DNA of 62,895 bases from an uncultured Burkholderiales bacterium (GTDB lineage: Bacteria > Pseudomonadota > Gammaproteobacteria > Burkholderiales > Burkholderiaceae_C). A program made the translations under genes and the position numbers. Positions 1 to 9,247 of this stretch are shown piece by piece. The notes under the pieces are model-generated. The model searched no databases, had not been told where the DNA came from, and saw only the letters and a program-made list of their open reading frames with translations. Positions within the stretch are counted from its first letter, which is position 1. Every line of letters starts with the position of its first letter. The DNA is taken from contig CAIKVH010000060.1 in the NCBI GenBank assembly GCA_903830725.1, forward strand, positions 1-62,895. The letters are read 5' to 3'.

Positions 1-15
1 ATTGGCAAGCAAAGA

Positions 16-36
16 AACGGTCCTACTGGGACCGTT
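16..36 (-). terminator. Hairpin downstream of phoH, possible terminator
   Basis: An 8-bp perfect inverted repeat (AACGGTCC / GGACCGTT, 5-base loop) lies about 100 bases past the phoH stop. Read on the minus strand it is followed by a T-rich TTTCTTT run, so it could end phoH transcription. The T tract is imperfect and the distance is long, so this is tentative. Confidence 0.4.
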
Positions 37-139
37 AAGTTGGCATTTTTGAAGCCACTGACCAAGTTTGAATCCTTGCCCAGAGGCAATGAGCGAGACT
101 AAAGCTATCTCAGGCTACAAATTTGAATTTGTTTTGGTC

Positions 140-1834
140 TTACAGAACATCGCTTGCAAAATCGGCGAGCCTAGATCTCTCGCCACGAGCTAGGGTGATG
201 TGCCCTCCGTGTGGCCAACCTTTAAAGCGGTCAACAGCAAAAGTTAGTCCAGATGACCCTTCTGTTAAATAAGGTGTATCGATCTGAGCTAGGTTACCCA
301 TACAGATAATTTTAGTTCCCGGTCCAGCCCGAGTGATTAGCGTTTTCATTTGCTTGGGCGTTAGATTTTGTGCTTCATCAATGATGACGTATTTACTCAT
401 AAAAGTGCGACCACGCATGAAGTTCATACTCTTTATTTTGATGCGACTTCGAATCAACTCGTTGGTTGCTGCACGCCCCCATTCGCCAGACCCGGTATCT
501 GTTTTAGCCAATACCTCCAGGTTGTCGTCCAACGCACCCATCCAAGGCCCCATCTTCTCCTCCTCAGTTCCTGGAAGGAACCCTATATCCTCGCCCACAC
601 TGACAGTTGCACGCGTCATAATGATTTCTGTATATCGACGGTCATCGAGTACTTGAGTTAGTCCTGCGGCTAAGGCCATTAAAGTTTTTCCCGTGCCCGC
701 TGTACCAGTCAGGGTTACAAAATCTATATCTGGATCGGTGAGCAAATTCATCGCAAAATTTTGCTCTCGGTTGCGGGCAGTCACGCCCCAAACTGCGTTT
801 TTAATATGATGAAAGTCTTTGAGTGTTTTGAAAACTGCGGTCTTGCCCCGAATTTCAGTTACGCGGGCATTGAAGTTTGGCTCTCCTGGCACCTCAAGGT
901 AGACGAATTGATTGATATGTAGATCAGCCACAATCGGGCCTGAGAATCTGTAAAAGGTATGACTACCGCTTTGCCAGCTCTCAATGGTTTTGGCTTGCTT
1001 GAGCCAAAAGTCATGAGGCAGAGCAAGGGCGCCAGAATAAAGTAAGTCCCCGTCATCGAGTGTTTTATCGTTTTCATAGTCCTCAGCAGCAAGGCCTAGG
1101 GCGCGTGCTTTGACGCGCATATTAATGTCTTTGGAGACAAGCACTACTTCACGTGGCGCCATCTTCTCAACAAGCGCACCAACGACTGCCAGGATCTGGT
1201 TATCGGCTTTGCCTTGGGGCAAGCTGTCAGGAAGTTTATAGTTGAGGGGCTGGGTTTGAAACATCAACTTGCCCGAAACCTCTACATGACCCGTGCTATC
1301 TAGTTTTAATCCAGCTGTGATGTCCGCGTTTTGGGTCCCCGCTAAAGCATCTAGGGTGCGAGAGGTTTGACGGGCGTTACGGGCCACCTCGGTCATTCCC
1401 TTTTTGTGGCCGTCAAGCTCCTCTAAAACAATCATCGGTAAGAAGATATCGTTTTCCTCAAACCTAAAGAGGCACATCGGATCGTGTAGTAACACGTTCG
1501 TATCTAATACAAATAATTTACTTGGGCCCGCGTGCTTTTTCTTGGCCTTTTTCTTCTCTCCCGCGATCGTATTTTTGAGTGCTGCGGTGGTGTTATTTTG
1601 TTGTAATGCCAGAAGACCTTCGGGCTCAGTGCTTTTAGCGGGATGGGTGTCGTAATCCGTTACAACGTTACCTCCGCCGTTTATTGAAAAATCATCTTCT
1701 AGATTCGAAACGGGATGAGAGGCGGGCTCATTGTCTTGCGTTTCATTGCGCGACTTACTGCGAATTACAGCTGAGTCATAACTTTGGGAGGATAGTGTAG
1801 AGGCACGCTTGGTCGGGGCGGGAGGTAAGGGCAT
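140..1834 (-). CDS. PhoH family protein (PIN domain plus PhoH ATPase)
   Basis: The 564-residue protein joins an N-terminal PIN nuclease domain (from about residue 105, with VLDTNVLLHDP and the acidic LEELDG) to a C-terminal PhoH-type P-loop ATPase (Walker A GTAGTGKT, Walker B VIIDEAQ). This is the PhoH2/YlaK-like architecture, linked to RNA unwinding and cleavage in stress responses. The first ~100 residues are low-complexity and end in a Lys-rich stretch. There is no clear ribosome-binding site and no internal Met before the PIN domain, so the exact start is uncertain. It lies downstream of bcp on the same strand, but a strong terminator separates them, so it probably has its own promoter. 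Confidence 0.93.
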   Translation of the reverse strand: MPLPPAPTKRASTLSSQSYDSAVIRSKSRNETQDNEPASHPVSNLEDDFSINGGGNVVTDYDTHPAKSTEPEGLLALQQNNTTAALKNTIAGEKKKAKKKHAGPSKLFVLDTNVLLHDPMCLFRFEENDIFLPMIVLEELDGHKKGMTEVARNARQTSRTLDALAGTQNADITAGLKLDSTGHVEVSGKLMFQTQPLNYKLPDSLPQGKADNQILAVVGALVEKMAPREVVLVSKDINMRVKARALGLAAEDYENDKTLDDGDLLYSGALALPHDFWLKQAKTIESWQSGSHTFYRFSGPIVADLHINQFVYLEVPGEPNFNARVTEIRGKTAVFKTLKDFHHIKNAVWGVTARNREQNFAMNLLTDPDIDFVTLTGTAGTGKTLMALAAGLTQVLDDRRYTEIIMTRATVSVGEDIGFLPGTEEEKMGPWMGALDDNLEVLAKTDTGSGEWGRAATNELIRSRIKIKSMNFMRGRTFMSKYVIIDEAQNLTPKQMKTLITRAGPGTKIICMGNLAQIDTPYLTEGSSGLTFAVDRFKGWPHGGHITLARGERSRLADFASDVL

Positions 1835-1882
1835 AGGTGGAATTGTGTGTGATTTTGAATGAAAAAGAATGATCTTCCAAAG

Positions 1883-1918
1883 TAAAAAAGCCGCACAAGG
1901 TGAGGACCTTTGCGGCTT
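1883..1918 (-). terminator. Intrinsic terminator between bcp and phoH
   Basis: On the minus strand, AAGCCGCA and TGCGGCTT arms with extra pairing (AAGG/CCTT) near the loop form a strong hairpin followed directly by six T residues. It sits about 180 bases after the bcp stop and 50 bases before the phoH start, so it should separate the two transcripts. Confidence 0.8.
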
Positions 1919-2100
1919 GATTTGAAGTGCTTTGGATTGCTTTTATAAACATATCGTTCGTAATCATAACCGAACTCAATGATTAAAAAGGTTTAAAAAT
2001 AGAAAAAAAAGACAAATAAATTACAAAAATAAAGCAATGTAATTCACATTTCCGTCACAACTTTACGCAAACCAATTAACGTGTTATTTGTAGGGGAGAT

Positions 2101-2586
2101 TTAAGCGGCTGCAGTGCTTTTCTTTAAGACCTTCACTGCTTTCAACACTTCGTCTACGTGACCAAGAACCTTCAGGCCTCTCCACTCCTCTTTCAAGAGG
2201 CCATCGGCTCCAATGAGGAATGTACTTCGCTCTATGCCTTTGACTTTTTTGCCGTACATGATCTTGTTTTTTACTACACCAAACATGTGACACATTTTTT
2301 CTTCTGTATCTGCAATTAATTCGAACGGCAGTTCTAATTTCTCTTTGAACAGATCGTGAGACTTCATGTTGTCCCTGGAGACCCCGAAAACAACTGCACC
2401 AGCTTTGGTAAAGTCTTTGTACTTATCCCTAAACTGCATAGCCTCAGTGGTACAGCCAGGGGTGTTGTCTTTAGGGTAGAAATAGAGCACCAAGGTCTGA
2501 CCAGTATGAGAGTGGTTAGTAACTTTCACTCCACCTGTAGCCATCGCTTCAAATTCAGGTATAGGTTTGTTGAGAACGATCGCCAT
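2101..2586 (-). CDS. bcp: Thioredoxin-dependent peroxiredoxin, Bcp/PrxQ type
   Basis: This 161-residue thiol peroxidase reduces hydrogen and organic peroxides in the cytoplasm. The catalytic motif is TPGCTTEA, with peroxidatic Cys45. The resolving Cys that many Bcp proteins carry five residues later is Met50 here. A second Cys, Cys99 (EEKMCHMF), could resolve the sulfenic acid from another helix, or the enzyme may work as a 1-Cys form. Length and the conserved FYPKDNTPGC and FGVSRD motifs fit the family. Its position upstream of phoH is the usual order in Burkholderiales. Confidence 0.95.
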   Translation of the reverse strand: MAIVLNKPIPEFEAMATGGVKVTNHSHTGQTLVLYFYPKDNTPGCTTEAMQFRDKYKDFTKAGAVVFGVSRDNMKSHDLFKEKLELPFELIADTEEKMCHMFGVVKNKIMYGKKVKGIERSTFLIGADGLLKEEWRGLKVLGHVDEVLKAVKVLKKSTAAA

Positions 2587-2675
2587 AAATCTTCAATCCG
2601 GGTCAACTAGCAAAAATTTAACAAGCAGTATTTGTCAAAAACTGCAACAACCTGATATTTTAACTTAAATTAATG

Positions 2676-3068
2676 TCATGAGCCATCCCCCGTTTGTGAG
2701 GGCTGAACGAGCAGGGCTGCAGCGACTTTACGCCCCTCTGCGGCCAAAATGTTGTAGGTGCGACATGCCGCTTGCGTGTCCATGCATTCGACACCGATTC
2801 CCTTTGCGTAAAGGCCTCTGAGCCACTCTGGGCGGGGGAAGCAAAGCTTATCTCCGCTGCCGTAAATGATCATCTCTATGTCCATTTCGCAGAATTCTGC
2901 AAAATTTGATTCGCCAAGGGCCGCCGGATCTTTGCAGTGCCATTGGCGCTTATCGCCCAAGGACGAGAGTACGATGCTGTGTGTGAATTTCTCCCCATTT
3001 ACTGCGATCCAGCCCTCTCCATAGCCGGTTACGGCCAGAGTTTGTATGCGGTCGGGTTGAAGTTTCAT
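2676..3068 (-). CDS. Mth938-like domain protein
   Basis: A 130-residue small cytoplasmic protein of the Mth938/NDUFAF3-like fold (DUF498). The diagnostic C-terminal block GIGVECMDTQAACRTYNIL followed by AEGRKVAAALL is intact. The molecular role in bacteria is not established; eukaryotic relatives assist respiratory complex I assembly. It is divergent from alaA, with a 126-base shared upstream region, and lies upstream of bcp on the same strand, which is a common Burkholderiales arrangement. Confidence 0.88.
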   Translation of the reverse strand: MKLQPDRIQTLAVTGYGEGWIAVNGEKFTHSIVLSSLGDKRQWHCKDPAALGESNFAEFCEMDIEMIIYGSGDKLCFPRPEWLRGLYAKGIGVECMDTQAACRTYNILAAEGRKVAAALLVQPSQTGDGS

Positions 3069-3123
3069 GAAATTTCACACATAAAAGGGAGTTTTTTCTT
3101 TAAATATGTTCCAATTATAGGTT

Positions 3124-3151
3124 CGCTCTTTTTGTGTCTCTTAAAAGAGCG
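3124..3151 (+). promoter_or_regulatory. Hairpin in the 5' leader of the alaA-hom-thrC operon
   Basis: A perfect 9-bp stem (CGCTCTTTT / AAAAGAGCG, 10-base loop) lies 43 bases before the alaA start. It has no U-tract on the plus strand, so it is not a simple terminator. It may stabilise or regulate the operon leader. Its function is not known. Confidence 0.4.
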
Positions 3152-3194
3152 GACTAAAGCATAAAAGTACACCCATTACAAGCGTCGGAGGGCC

Positions 3195-4421
3195 ATGAAT
3201 CCCATTCTCAAATCCACCAAGTTAGCCAATGTTTGTTATGACATCCGCGGGCCGGTCATGGACCGAGCTCGGCTGATGGAAGACGAGGGCCACAAAATCA
3301 TCAAGCTGAACATCGGGAATTTGGCCGTTTTTGGATTTGATGCGCCAGAAGAAATTCAGCAAGATATGATCCGTAACTTACCCAATGCTGCTGCCTACTC
3401 TGACAGCAAGGGTATCTTTGCCGCGCGCAAAGCCGTCATGCACTACACACAGCAACAAGGCGTATCGGGCGTTGTGCTCGACGATATATATCTGGGCAAC
3501 GGTGCCAGCGAATTAATAGTAATGGCTACCAACGGATTGCTTAACGATGGAGATGAACTTCTAATACCCGCGCCTGATTATCCTCTATGGACGGCTGCAG
3601 TCTCACTTTCCGGGGGTACTCCAGTGCATTACAACTGCGTTGAAGAGAACGGTTGGATGCCAGATTTGGAAGATATACGCTCCAAAATCAACACGAACAC
3701 CAAGGGAATTGTGGTGATCAATCCCAATAATCCGACTGGGGCGCTTTACTCAAACGATTTGCTAAAAGGCATCATTGAAATAGCACGTGAGCATGGGTTA
3801 ATTATTTTTGCAGACGAGGTTTACGATAAGGTGCTCTATGACGGCGTAGAGCACACTGCCATTGCGAGTTTATCAACGGATGTTTTAACGTTGACTTTCA
3901 ACTCCCTATCCAAGAGTTACCGCTCCTGTGGATACAGGGCGGGTTGGATGGTTGTATCCGGGGACAAAAAAGCAGCCAAGGACTACATCGAGGGCTTGAA
4001 TATGCTCTCCTCTATGCGTTTGTGTGCCAATGTCCCCGGCCAATGGGCTATACAAACGGCGCTCGGTGGATATCAGACCATTAACGATTTGATTAAAGAG
4101 GGGGGGCGCCTTCGTCGCCAAAGAGATATTGCTTATGAGCTGATCACTGCCATTCCAGGTGTTAGCTGTGTCAAGCCTAAAGCAGCCCTGTACATGTTCC
4201 CCAAACTCGATCCCAAGGTGTATCCGATCGAGGACGATCAAAAATTTATTTTTGAACTCTTGAATGAAACGAAGGTTTTGCTGGTGCAGGGGTCGGGTTT
4301 TAATTGGAAACACCCCGACCACTTTAGGATCGTTTTCTTGCCACATGAGGACGATCTTCGTGAGGCAATTGGGCGCATTGCTAAATTTTTAGAAAACTAC
4401 AGAAAAAAACACGGAACATGA
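3195..4421 (+). CDS. alaA: Alanine aminotransferase AlaA-like
   Basis: The 408-residue PLP-dependent fold-type I aminotransferase closely resembles E. coli AlaA: NVCYDIRGPV near the N terminus, KLNIGN, APDYPLWTAAVSLS, INPNNPTGA, and the Schiff-base lysine in NSLSKSY (Lys240). It would make alanine from pyruvate and glutamate. A strong ribosome-binding site (GGAGGG) precedes the ATG. It is the first gene of a translationally coupled operon: its stop overlaps the hom start (ATGA). A related branched aminotransferase specificity cannot be excluded from sequence. Confidence 0.9.
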   Translation: MNPILKSTKLANVCYDIRGPVMDRARLMEDEGHKIIKLNIGNLAVFGFDAPEEIQQDMIRNLPNAAAYSDSKGIFAARKAVMHYTQQQGVSGVVLDDIYLGNGASELIVMATNGLLNDGDELLIPAPDYPLWTAAVSLSGGTPVHYNCVEENGWMPDLEDIRSKINTNTKGIVVINPNNPTGALYSNDLLKGIIEIAREHGLIIFADEVYDKVLYDGVEHTAIASLSTDVLTLTFNSLSKSYRSCGYRAGWMVVSGDKKAAKDYIEGLNMLSSMRLCANVPGQWAIQTALGGYQTINDLIKEGGRLRRQRDIAYELITAIPGVSCVKPKAALYMFPKLDPKVYPIEDDQKFIFELLNETKVLLVQGSGFNWKHPDHFRIVFLPHEDDLREAIGRIAKFLENYRKKHGT

Positions 4422-5743
4422 AACCTATTCAAGTCGGATTACTCGGTATTGGTACTGTGGGAAGCGGTACCTTTGAAGTCTTGTTGCGCAATCAAGAAGA
4501 GATCAAACGAAGAGCTGGACGGGGCATTGAAATTGCCATGGTTGCGGACTTGGATACTGAGCGCGCACGTCAAGTGGTTGGCAATCATGCACAGGTTGTC
4601 AGTGACGCTAAGGCGGTCATTGCCAATCCCGATATAGATATTGTCATCGAACTGATTGGTGGATACGGTATTGCGAAACAACTGGTAATGGCTGCAATAG
4701 AAGCAGGCAAACACGTAGTGACTGCCAACAAAGCACTACTAGCGGTGCATGGTACGGAGATTTTCGCGGCCGCTCACCGACGCGGCGTTATGATCTGTTT
4801 TGAAGCCGCTGTGGCCGGGGGCATTCCGATTATCAAAGCACTTCGAGAGGGGCTAACGGCCAACCGAATTGAGTGGATTGCTGGCATCATCAATGGCACC
4901 ACCAATTTCATCTTGTCTGAGATGAGAGACAAAGGACTCCCCTTTGCTGAGGTCCTCCAGCAAGCCCAAAGCTTGGGTTACGCTGAGGCCGATCCGACCT
5001 TTGATATTGAGGGGGTGGATGCTGCGCACAAAGCAACTATCATGTCTGCAATTGCTTATGGCATACCCGTTCAATTTGATAAGGCCTACATTGAGGGCAT
5101 CTCGAAACTACAAGCCCAAGATATTCGTTACGCCGAACAACTCGGTTACCGAATTAAATTACTTGGCATAGCTAAGAGAGTGAATGCAAAGGGTTCTCGT
5201 GAAGGCATTGAGTTGCGGGTTCATCCATGTCTCGTCCCCAATAAGCGCTTGATTGCCAATGTAGAGGGTGCGATGAATGCAGTGATGATCCAAGCCGATG
5301 CGGTTGGAACGACTCTTTACTACGGGAAGGGCGCAGGTAGTGAGCCCACTGCAAGCGCTGTCATTGCTGATTTGGTGGACGTTACCCGTTTAATGACGGC
5401 AGACCCCCTAAACCGTGTCCCGCATTTGGCTTTTCAGCCCGATTCGATGAGCGATTTACCTATCCTCTCTATGGACGAGGTGAGGACAAGTTACTACTTG
5501 CGCTTAGTTGTGGCTGATGAGACAGGTGTATTGGCCAAAATCGCTGGAATCTTGGCCCAGGCTGACATCAGTATTGATGCTGTGCTCCAGCGTCCTGGAT
5601 CTGAGTCCAAGCAAGAAACTGATTTGATTATTTTGACGCACGCTTGTTTGGAGTTGCACATGAATGAAGCAATGGCCAGCATTCAAGCGCTCAGTTCGGT
5701 TTTAGCGCCAATCGTTCGTATTCGTAAGGAAGAGTTGTCTTGA
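4418..5743 (+). CDS. hom: Homoserine dehydrogenase
   Basis: A 441-residue monofunctional homoserine dehydrogenase that reduces aspartate semialdehyde to homoserine, the branch point to threonine and methionine. The N-terminal Rossmann motif GLLGIGTVGSG, the catalytic region VTANKALLA and the GIINGTTNFIL block are present. The C terminus (from about residue 355) is an ACT domain (RLVVADETGVLAKIAGILAQ), suggesting feedback control by threonine as in relatives. Both ends overlap neighbours by four bases (ATGA), so alaA, hom and thrC are translationally coupled. Confidence 0.97.
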   Translation: MKPIQVGLLGIGTVGSGTFEVLLRNQEEIKRRAGRGIEIAMVADLDTERARQVVGNHAQVVSDAKAVIANPDIDIVIELIGGYGIAKQLVMAAIEAGKHVVTANKALLAVHGTEIFAAAHRRGVMICFEAAVAGGIPIIKALREGLTANRIEWIAGIINGTTNFILSEMRDKGLPFAEVLQQAQSLGYAEADPTFDIEGVDAAHKATIMSAIAYGIPVQFDKAYIEGISKLQAQDIRYAEQLGYRIKLLGIAKRVNAKGSREGIELRVHPCLVPNKRLIANVEGAMNAVMIQADAVGTTLYYGKGAGSEPTASAVIADLVDVTRLMTADPLNRVPHLAFQPDSMSDLPILSMDEVRTSYYLRLVVADETGVLAKIAGILAQADISIDAVLQRPGSESKQETDLIILTHACLELHMNEAMASIQALSSVLAPIVRIRKEELS

Positions 5744-7221
5744 TGAGGTACATCTCTACACGCTCTGCAAATACGGCGGGTGAGGGTCGCCGGTTTTGTG
5801 AAATTTTGTTAGAGGGACTAGCCCCAGATGGGGGGCTCTACCTTCCAGAGAAGTACCCAAGATTGGACCCACAAGCCATTGATCGCTTACAGGGCGTTTT
5901 TCAGCAAAAAGGTTATGCCGATCTAGCCTATGAAATTCTAAGTTTATTTATTGATGATATTCCGCCCGAGGATTTAAGGTCTTTGTGTCTGAAGACCTAC
6001 ACGGCTAAAACCTTTGGTGACGACCTCATTGCTCCTGTTCGACTGCTTGAGCCAAACCTCTATATTCAAGCCCTATCCAACGGACCTACCTTGGCTTTTA
6101 AAGACATGGCTATGCAACTGTTGGGTAATCTGTTTGAATATCAACTGGCTAGAAGCGGACAAAAACTAAATATTTTGGGCGCAACTTCAGGGGACACCGG
6201 TAGTGCCGCAGAGTATGCGATGCGTGGTAAACGCGGTGTAAGGGTGTTTATGACGAGTCCTAAGGACCGCATGAGTGTCTTTCAGCAAGCTCAAATGTTT
6301 AGCCTACAAGATGAGAACATTTTCAATATCGCTGTAGAAGGTGTTTTCGACGATTGCCAAGACATTGTTAAATCAGTATCCGCTGATTTGGCTTTTAAAT
6401 CGAAGTTCTCAATTGGGACAGTTAACTCTATCAACTGGGCCAGACTTCTCGCACAGGTGGTCTACTACTTTGCTGGTTATTTCCAGGTCATATCTAAATC
6501 GCATAGTGATTTGAGAGTAGGTTCGCTCGTTAGTTTTACTGTTCCAAGCGGTAACTTTGGAAATGTTTGCGCAGGACACGTTGCCAAAATGATGGGGTTG
6601 CCTATTGATAGATTGGTAGTTGCGACAAATGAGAACGATGTGCTTGATGAGTTCTTTAAAACCGGTATCTACAAAGTGCGCAACGCTCAAAATACCCACG
6701 AGACTTCTAGTCCTTCGATGGATATCTCTAAAGCCAGTAATTTTGAGCGTTTCGTGTTTGATTTGTTAGATAGAGATAGTGTGCTTACAAACCAACTCTT
6801 TGCACAAGATGTTGTAGCAAAAGGATACTTTGATCTGAGCAAGAACAAACAGTTTGGTGATTTACGAAAGAGATTTGGATTTGTAAGCGGACGAAGCACA
6901 CACAGTGATCGGCTTAAAACCATTCAATCTGTTTATAAAGATTATCAACAGATGATTGATCCGCATACGGCGGATGGCGTTAAAGTCGCACGCGAGTATC
7001 AGACTGCCCCTCAAAATACATCTCAAACTCCGTCTCCAATGATCGTTTTAGAAACCGCTTTGCCGATTAAGTTCGCATCTACGATCGTTGAGGCCCTAGG
7101 GGTTGAGCCAGTTAGGCCAAGCCAGTTCAACGGGATTGAGGCCCTGCCCAGACGGGTCCTAAATATGCCTGCTGATGTGCAAAGGATTAAGGACTACATC
7201 GAGCAGCAATGCGCTGATTAA
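5740..7221 (+). CDS. thrC: Threonine synthase
   Basis: A 493-residue PLP enzyme converting O-phosphohomoserine to threonine. It has the N-terminal YISTRS... and EGLAPDGGLYLPE signature, the PLP lysine in LAFKDMAMQ (Lys121), GATSGDTGSAAEYAM, and VPSGNFGN. The length fits the long class of threonine synthases. Its start overlaps the hom stop. moeA follows after only 15 bases, so the cofactor genes may be read from the same promoter. Confidence 0.97.
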   Translation: MMRYISTRSANTAGEGRRFCEILLEGLAPDGGLYLPEKYPRLDPQAIDRLQGVFQQKGYADLAYEILSLFIDDIPPEDLRSLCLKTYTAKTFGDDLIAPVRLLEPNLYIQALSNGPTLAFKDMAMQLLGNLFEYQLARSGQKLNILGATSGDTGSAAEYAMRGKRGVRVFMTSPKDRMSVFQQAQMFSLQDENIFNIAVEGVFDDCQDIVKSVSADLAFKSKFSIGTVNSINWARLLAQVVYYFAGYFQVISKSHSDLRVGSLVSFTVPSGNFGNVCAGHVAKMMGLPIDRLVVATNENDVLDEFFKTGIYKVRNAQNTHETSSPSMDISKASNFERFVFDLLDRDSVLTNQLFAQDVVAKGYFDLSKNKQFGDLRKRFGFVSGRSTHSDRLKTIQSVYKDYQQMIDPHTADGVKVAREYQTAPQNTSQTPSPMIVLETALPIKFASTIVEALGVEPVRPSQFNGIEALPRRVLNMPADVQRIKDYIEQQCAD

Positions 7222-7236
7222 ACTGTCCCTATTCAT

Positions 7237-8487
7237 ATGAATTTTAATAAAACCTTGCTGCCGTTGGAGAGTGCTTTAGAAGAGCTCAGGGGGTTCGCTA
7301 CGCCTCTTTTGGGAGTGGAGCGAGTAAACACTTTTGATCTTGACAACCGGGTACTTCGAGAAGATGTGACGTCTGAGTTGAACGTTCCCCCCTGCGACAA
7401 CAGTGCAATGGATGGGTATGCGCTAAGATTTGAAGACATCAGCGAGGACGGGGGCACCCTAAAAGTTACTCAGCGCATTGCTGCAGGCTCCAGTGGGCAC
7501 TCGATCAGTGCTGGAGAGGCGGCCCGAATTTTCACTGGAGCGCCGATTCCTCAGGGCGCCAACGCTGTGGTGATTCAAGAAGACTGCGAGAGTGCGGGCG
7601 AGGATTTGGTTCGCGTTCGCACCTCTGTTAAAAAGGGGCAATCCATTCGCTTGATGGGAGAGGATATTGCAAGGGGCGAAGTGGTCCTTAAAAGTGGAAT
7701 AGTTCTCTCGCCGGCTACCCTTGGCATGGCTGCCTCCTTGGGGCGTTCAGATTTGTTGGTGAGCCTACGGCCTAAAGTAGCGCTTTTTTCAACAGGAGAT
7801 GAATTGGTAATGCCCGGAGAGCTCGCGCCAGCAGAGATGGGCATTGGTAAGATTTATAACTCTAACCGTTTCTTTTTAAAAGCACTGTTGATCCGTGCAG
7901 GTTGTATCGTCACCGACATGGGCAACATCCCAGATGATAGAGCGGCAACAATTGAGTCTCTCTCCGTGGCCTCTCAAAATCATGATTTAATCTTAACCAG
8001 CGGAGGCGTATCTGTTGGAGAGGAAGACCATATAAAGCCAAGTGTCCAAGCCTTAGGAGAGTTACATCAATGGGCGTTGGCAATCAAGCCGGGCAAGCCG
8101 TTTGCTTATGGGCGACTAAAAACGTCTCAAAACCCTAGAGCACCTCACACCCACTTTATTGGATTGCCAGGGAATCCAGTATCAAGTTACATTACTTTTT
8201 TACTGTTGGTCAAACCCTTCCTATCTTTTTTGCAAGGAGTTGTGCAGGTGCAATATAACCACCTACCCATGCAAGCAAACTTTGATTGGACCAAGGCAGA
8301 CAAGAGGAGGGAGTTTTTGCGAGTTCGACACAACGCTCAGGGCACACTTGATTTGTTTTCTAATCAAAGTTCTGGTGTCTTGACTTCCGTTGTATGGGGG
8401 GACGGTGTAGTTGATAACCCCCCTGGACAAACAATTAAAGCAGGCGATATTGTTCAGTACATTCCATTTGAGGGTTGGAGCCGGTGA
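7237..8487 (+). CDS. moeA: Molybdopterin molybdenumtransferase
   Basis: The 416-residue MoeA inserts molybdate into adenylylated molybdopterin, the last general step of molybdenum cofactor synthesis. Motifs include DNSAMDGYAL near residue 50, the FTGAPIPQGANAVV block, the STGDEL motif, the LTSGGVSVG loop and GLPGNPVSS. It starts 15 bases after thrC and overlaps moaD by GTGA. Together with moaD and moaE it forms a partial Moco operon; the window also holds a molybdenum hydroxylase that needs this cofactor. Confidence 0.96.
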   Translation: MNFNKTLLPLESALEELRGFATPLLGVERVNTFDLDNRVLREDVTSELNVPPCDNSAMDGYALRFEDISEDGGTLKVTQRIAAGSSGHSISAGEAARIFTGAPIPQGANAVVIQEDCESAGEDLVRVRTSVKKGQSIRLMGEDIARGEVVLKSGIVLSPATLGMAASLGRSDLLVSLRPKVALFSTGDELVMPGELAPAEMGIGKIYNSNRFFLKALLIRAGCIVTDMGNIPDDRAATIESLSVASQNHDLILTSGGVSVGEEDHIKPSVQALGELHQWALAIKPGKPFAYGRLKTSQNPRAPHTHFIGLPGNPVSSYITFLLLVKPFLSFLQGVVQVQYNHLPMQANFDWTKADKRREFLRVRHNAQGTLDLFSNQSSGVLTSVVWGDGVVDNPPGQTIKAGDIVQYIPFEGWSR

Positions 8488-8735
8488 GAGTCAATGTTCT
8501 TTACTTCGCCTCAATCCGTGAGAGCCTTGGGATTGGGTCTGAGCAGATCGAGACGGACTCTCTAACCATAGATCAATTGCGTAACGAATTAATTAATAGG
8601 GGAGGAGCTTATGCAGAGGTCCTTGCTATGAGTCGCGTGCTCAAGGCAGCTCTAAATCAAGAGATGTGCCTACCAACAGCATTGCTGTTGGAGGGGTGTG
8701 AAGTGGCCTTCTTTCCGCCAGTAACCGGCGGATGA
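8484..8735 (+). CDS. moaD: Molybdopterin synthase small subunit (sulfur carrier)
   Basis: An 83-residue ubiquitin-fold sulfur carrier. It ends in the obligatory Gly-Gly (PPVTGG) that becomes the C-terminal thiocarboxylate, which supplies sulfur to precursor Z together with MoaE. I chose the GTG at 8484, overlapping the moeA stop as GTGA, because it gives the normal N terminus MRVNVLYFASIRE. An upstream in-frame TTG at 8475 would add only three residues inside moeA. Confidence 0.93.
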   Translation: MRVNVLYFASIRESLGIGSEQIETDSLTIDQLRNELINRGGAYAEVLAMSRVLKAALNQEMCLPTALLLEGCEVAFFPPVTGG

Positions 8736-8773
8736 GCCCTTAAACTGGCAGAGCTAATTTAGGAGTCCACTCT

Positions 8774-9247
8774 TTGAGCTTTTCTGTAAGTATTCAAATT
8801 GAAGATTTTGATCTCTCCAAAGAGATCGCTGAACTAAGAGCGAACGACGCATCAGTTGGCGCAGTCTGTAGTTTTGTAGGCACAGTTCGCGAACGAGAGC
8901 AACTCAGCGCCAGTGCCGAATCAACCATCTCAAGTCTTGAGTTGGAGCATTATCCCGGCATGACTGAGCGCTCAATTGAGCAGATGCTAAAGAATGCGAG
9001 TACTAGGTTCGGTATCAATTCAGCCCGAATCGTACACAGAGTAGGTGTGCTTCAGCCTAAGGATCAAATCGTCTTAGTAGCGGTGACATCCTCTCATAGA
9101 GGCGAGAGTTTTAGGGCCTGCGAATACCTGATGGATTACCTTAAAACGCAAGCTCCTTTTTGGAAAAAAGAGCAGACAAGTGAAGGAGCGCGTTGGGTAG
9201 ATGCCCGCGTCAGTGATGATCAAGCAATGGCCAAGTGGGCCAAGTAG
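8774..9247 (+). CDS. moaE: Molybdopterin synthase catalytic subunit
   Basis: A 157-residue MoaE, the catalytic partner of MoaD that converts precursor Z to molybdopterin. Features include GAVCSFVGTVRE, LELEHYPGMTE, HRVG, ECDY-like RACEYLMDYLKTQAPFWK and the final lysine-rich end. The start is a TTG at 8774 preceded by AGGAG with eight bases of spacing, giving the standard MSFSVSIQIEDFDL N terminus. The 3' end carries a small tandem duplication running across the stop codon (see 9229-9263). Confidence 0.93.
   Translation: MSFSVSIQIEDFDLSKEIAELRANDASVGAVCSFVGTVREREQLSASAESTISSLELEHYPGMTERSIEQMLKNASTRFGINSARIVHRVGVLQPKDQIVLVAVTSSHRGESFRACEYLMDYLKTQAPFWKKEQTSEGARWVDARVSDDQAMAKWAK

Noticed and set aside
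1776..1979. Minus-strand 67-codon frame spanning the terminator between bcp and phoH
   Set aside because: It overlaps phoH's start in another frame and contains the terminator stem. A leader peptide was considered but there is no run of one amino acid to support attenuation.
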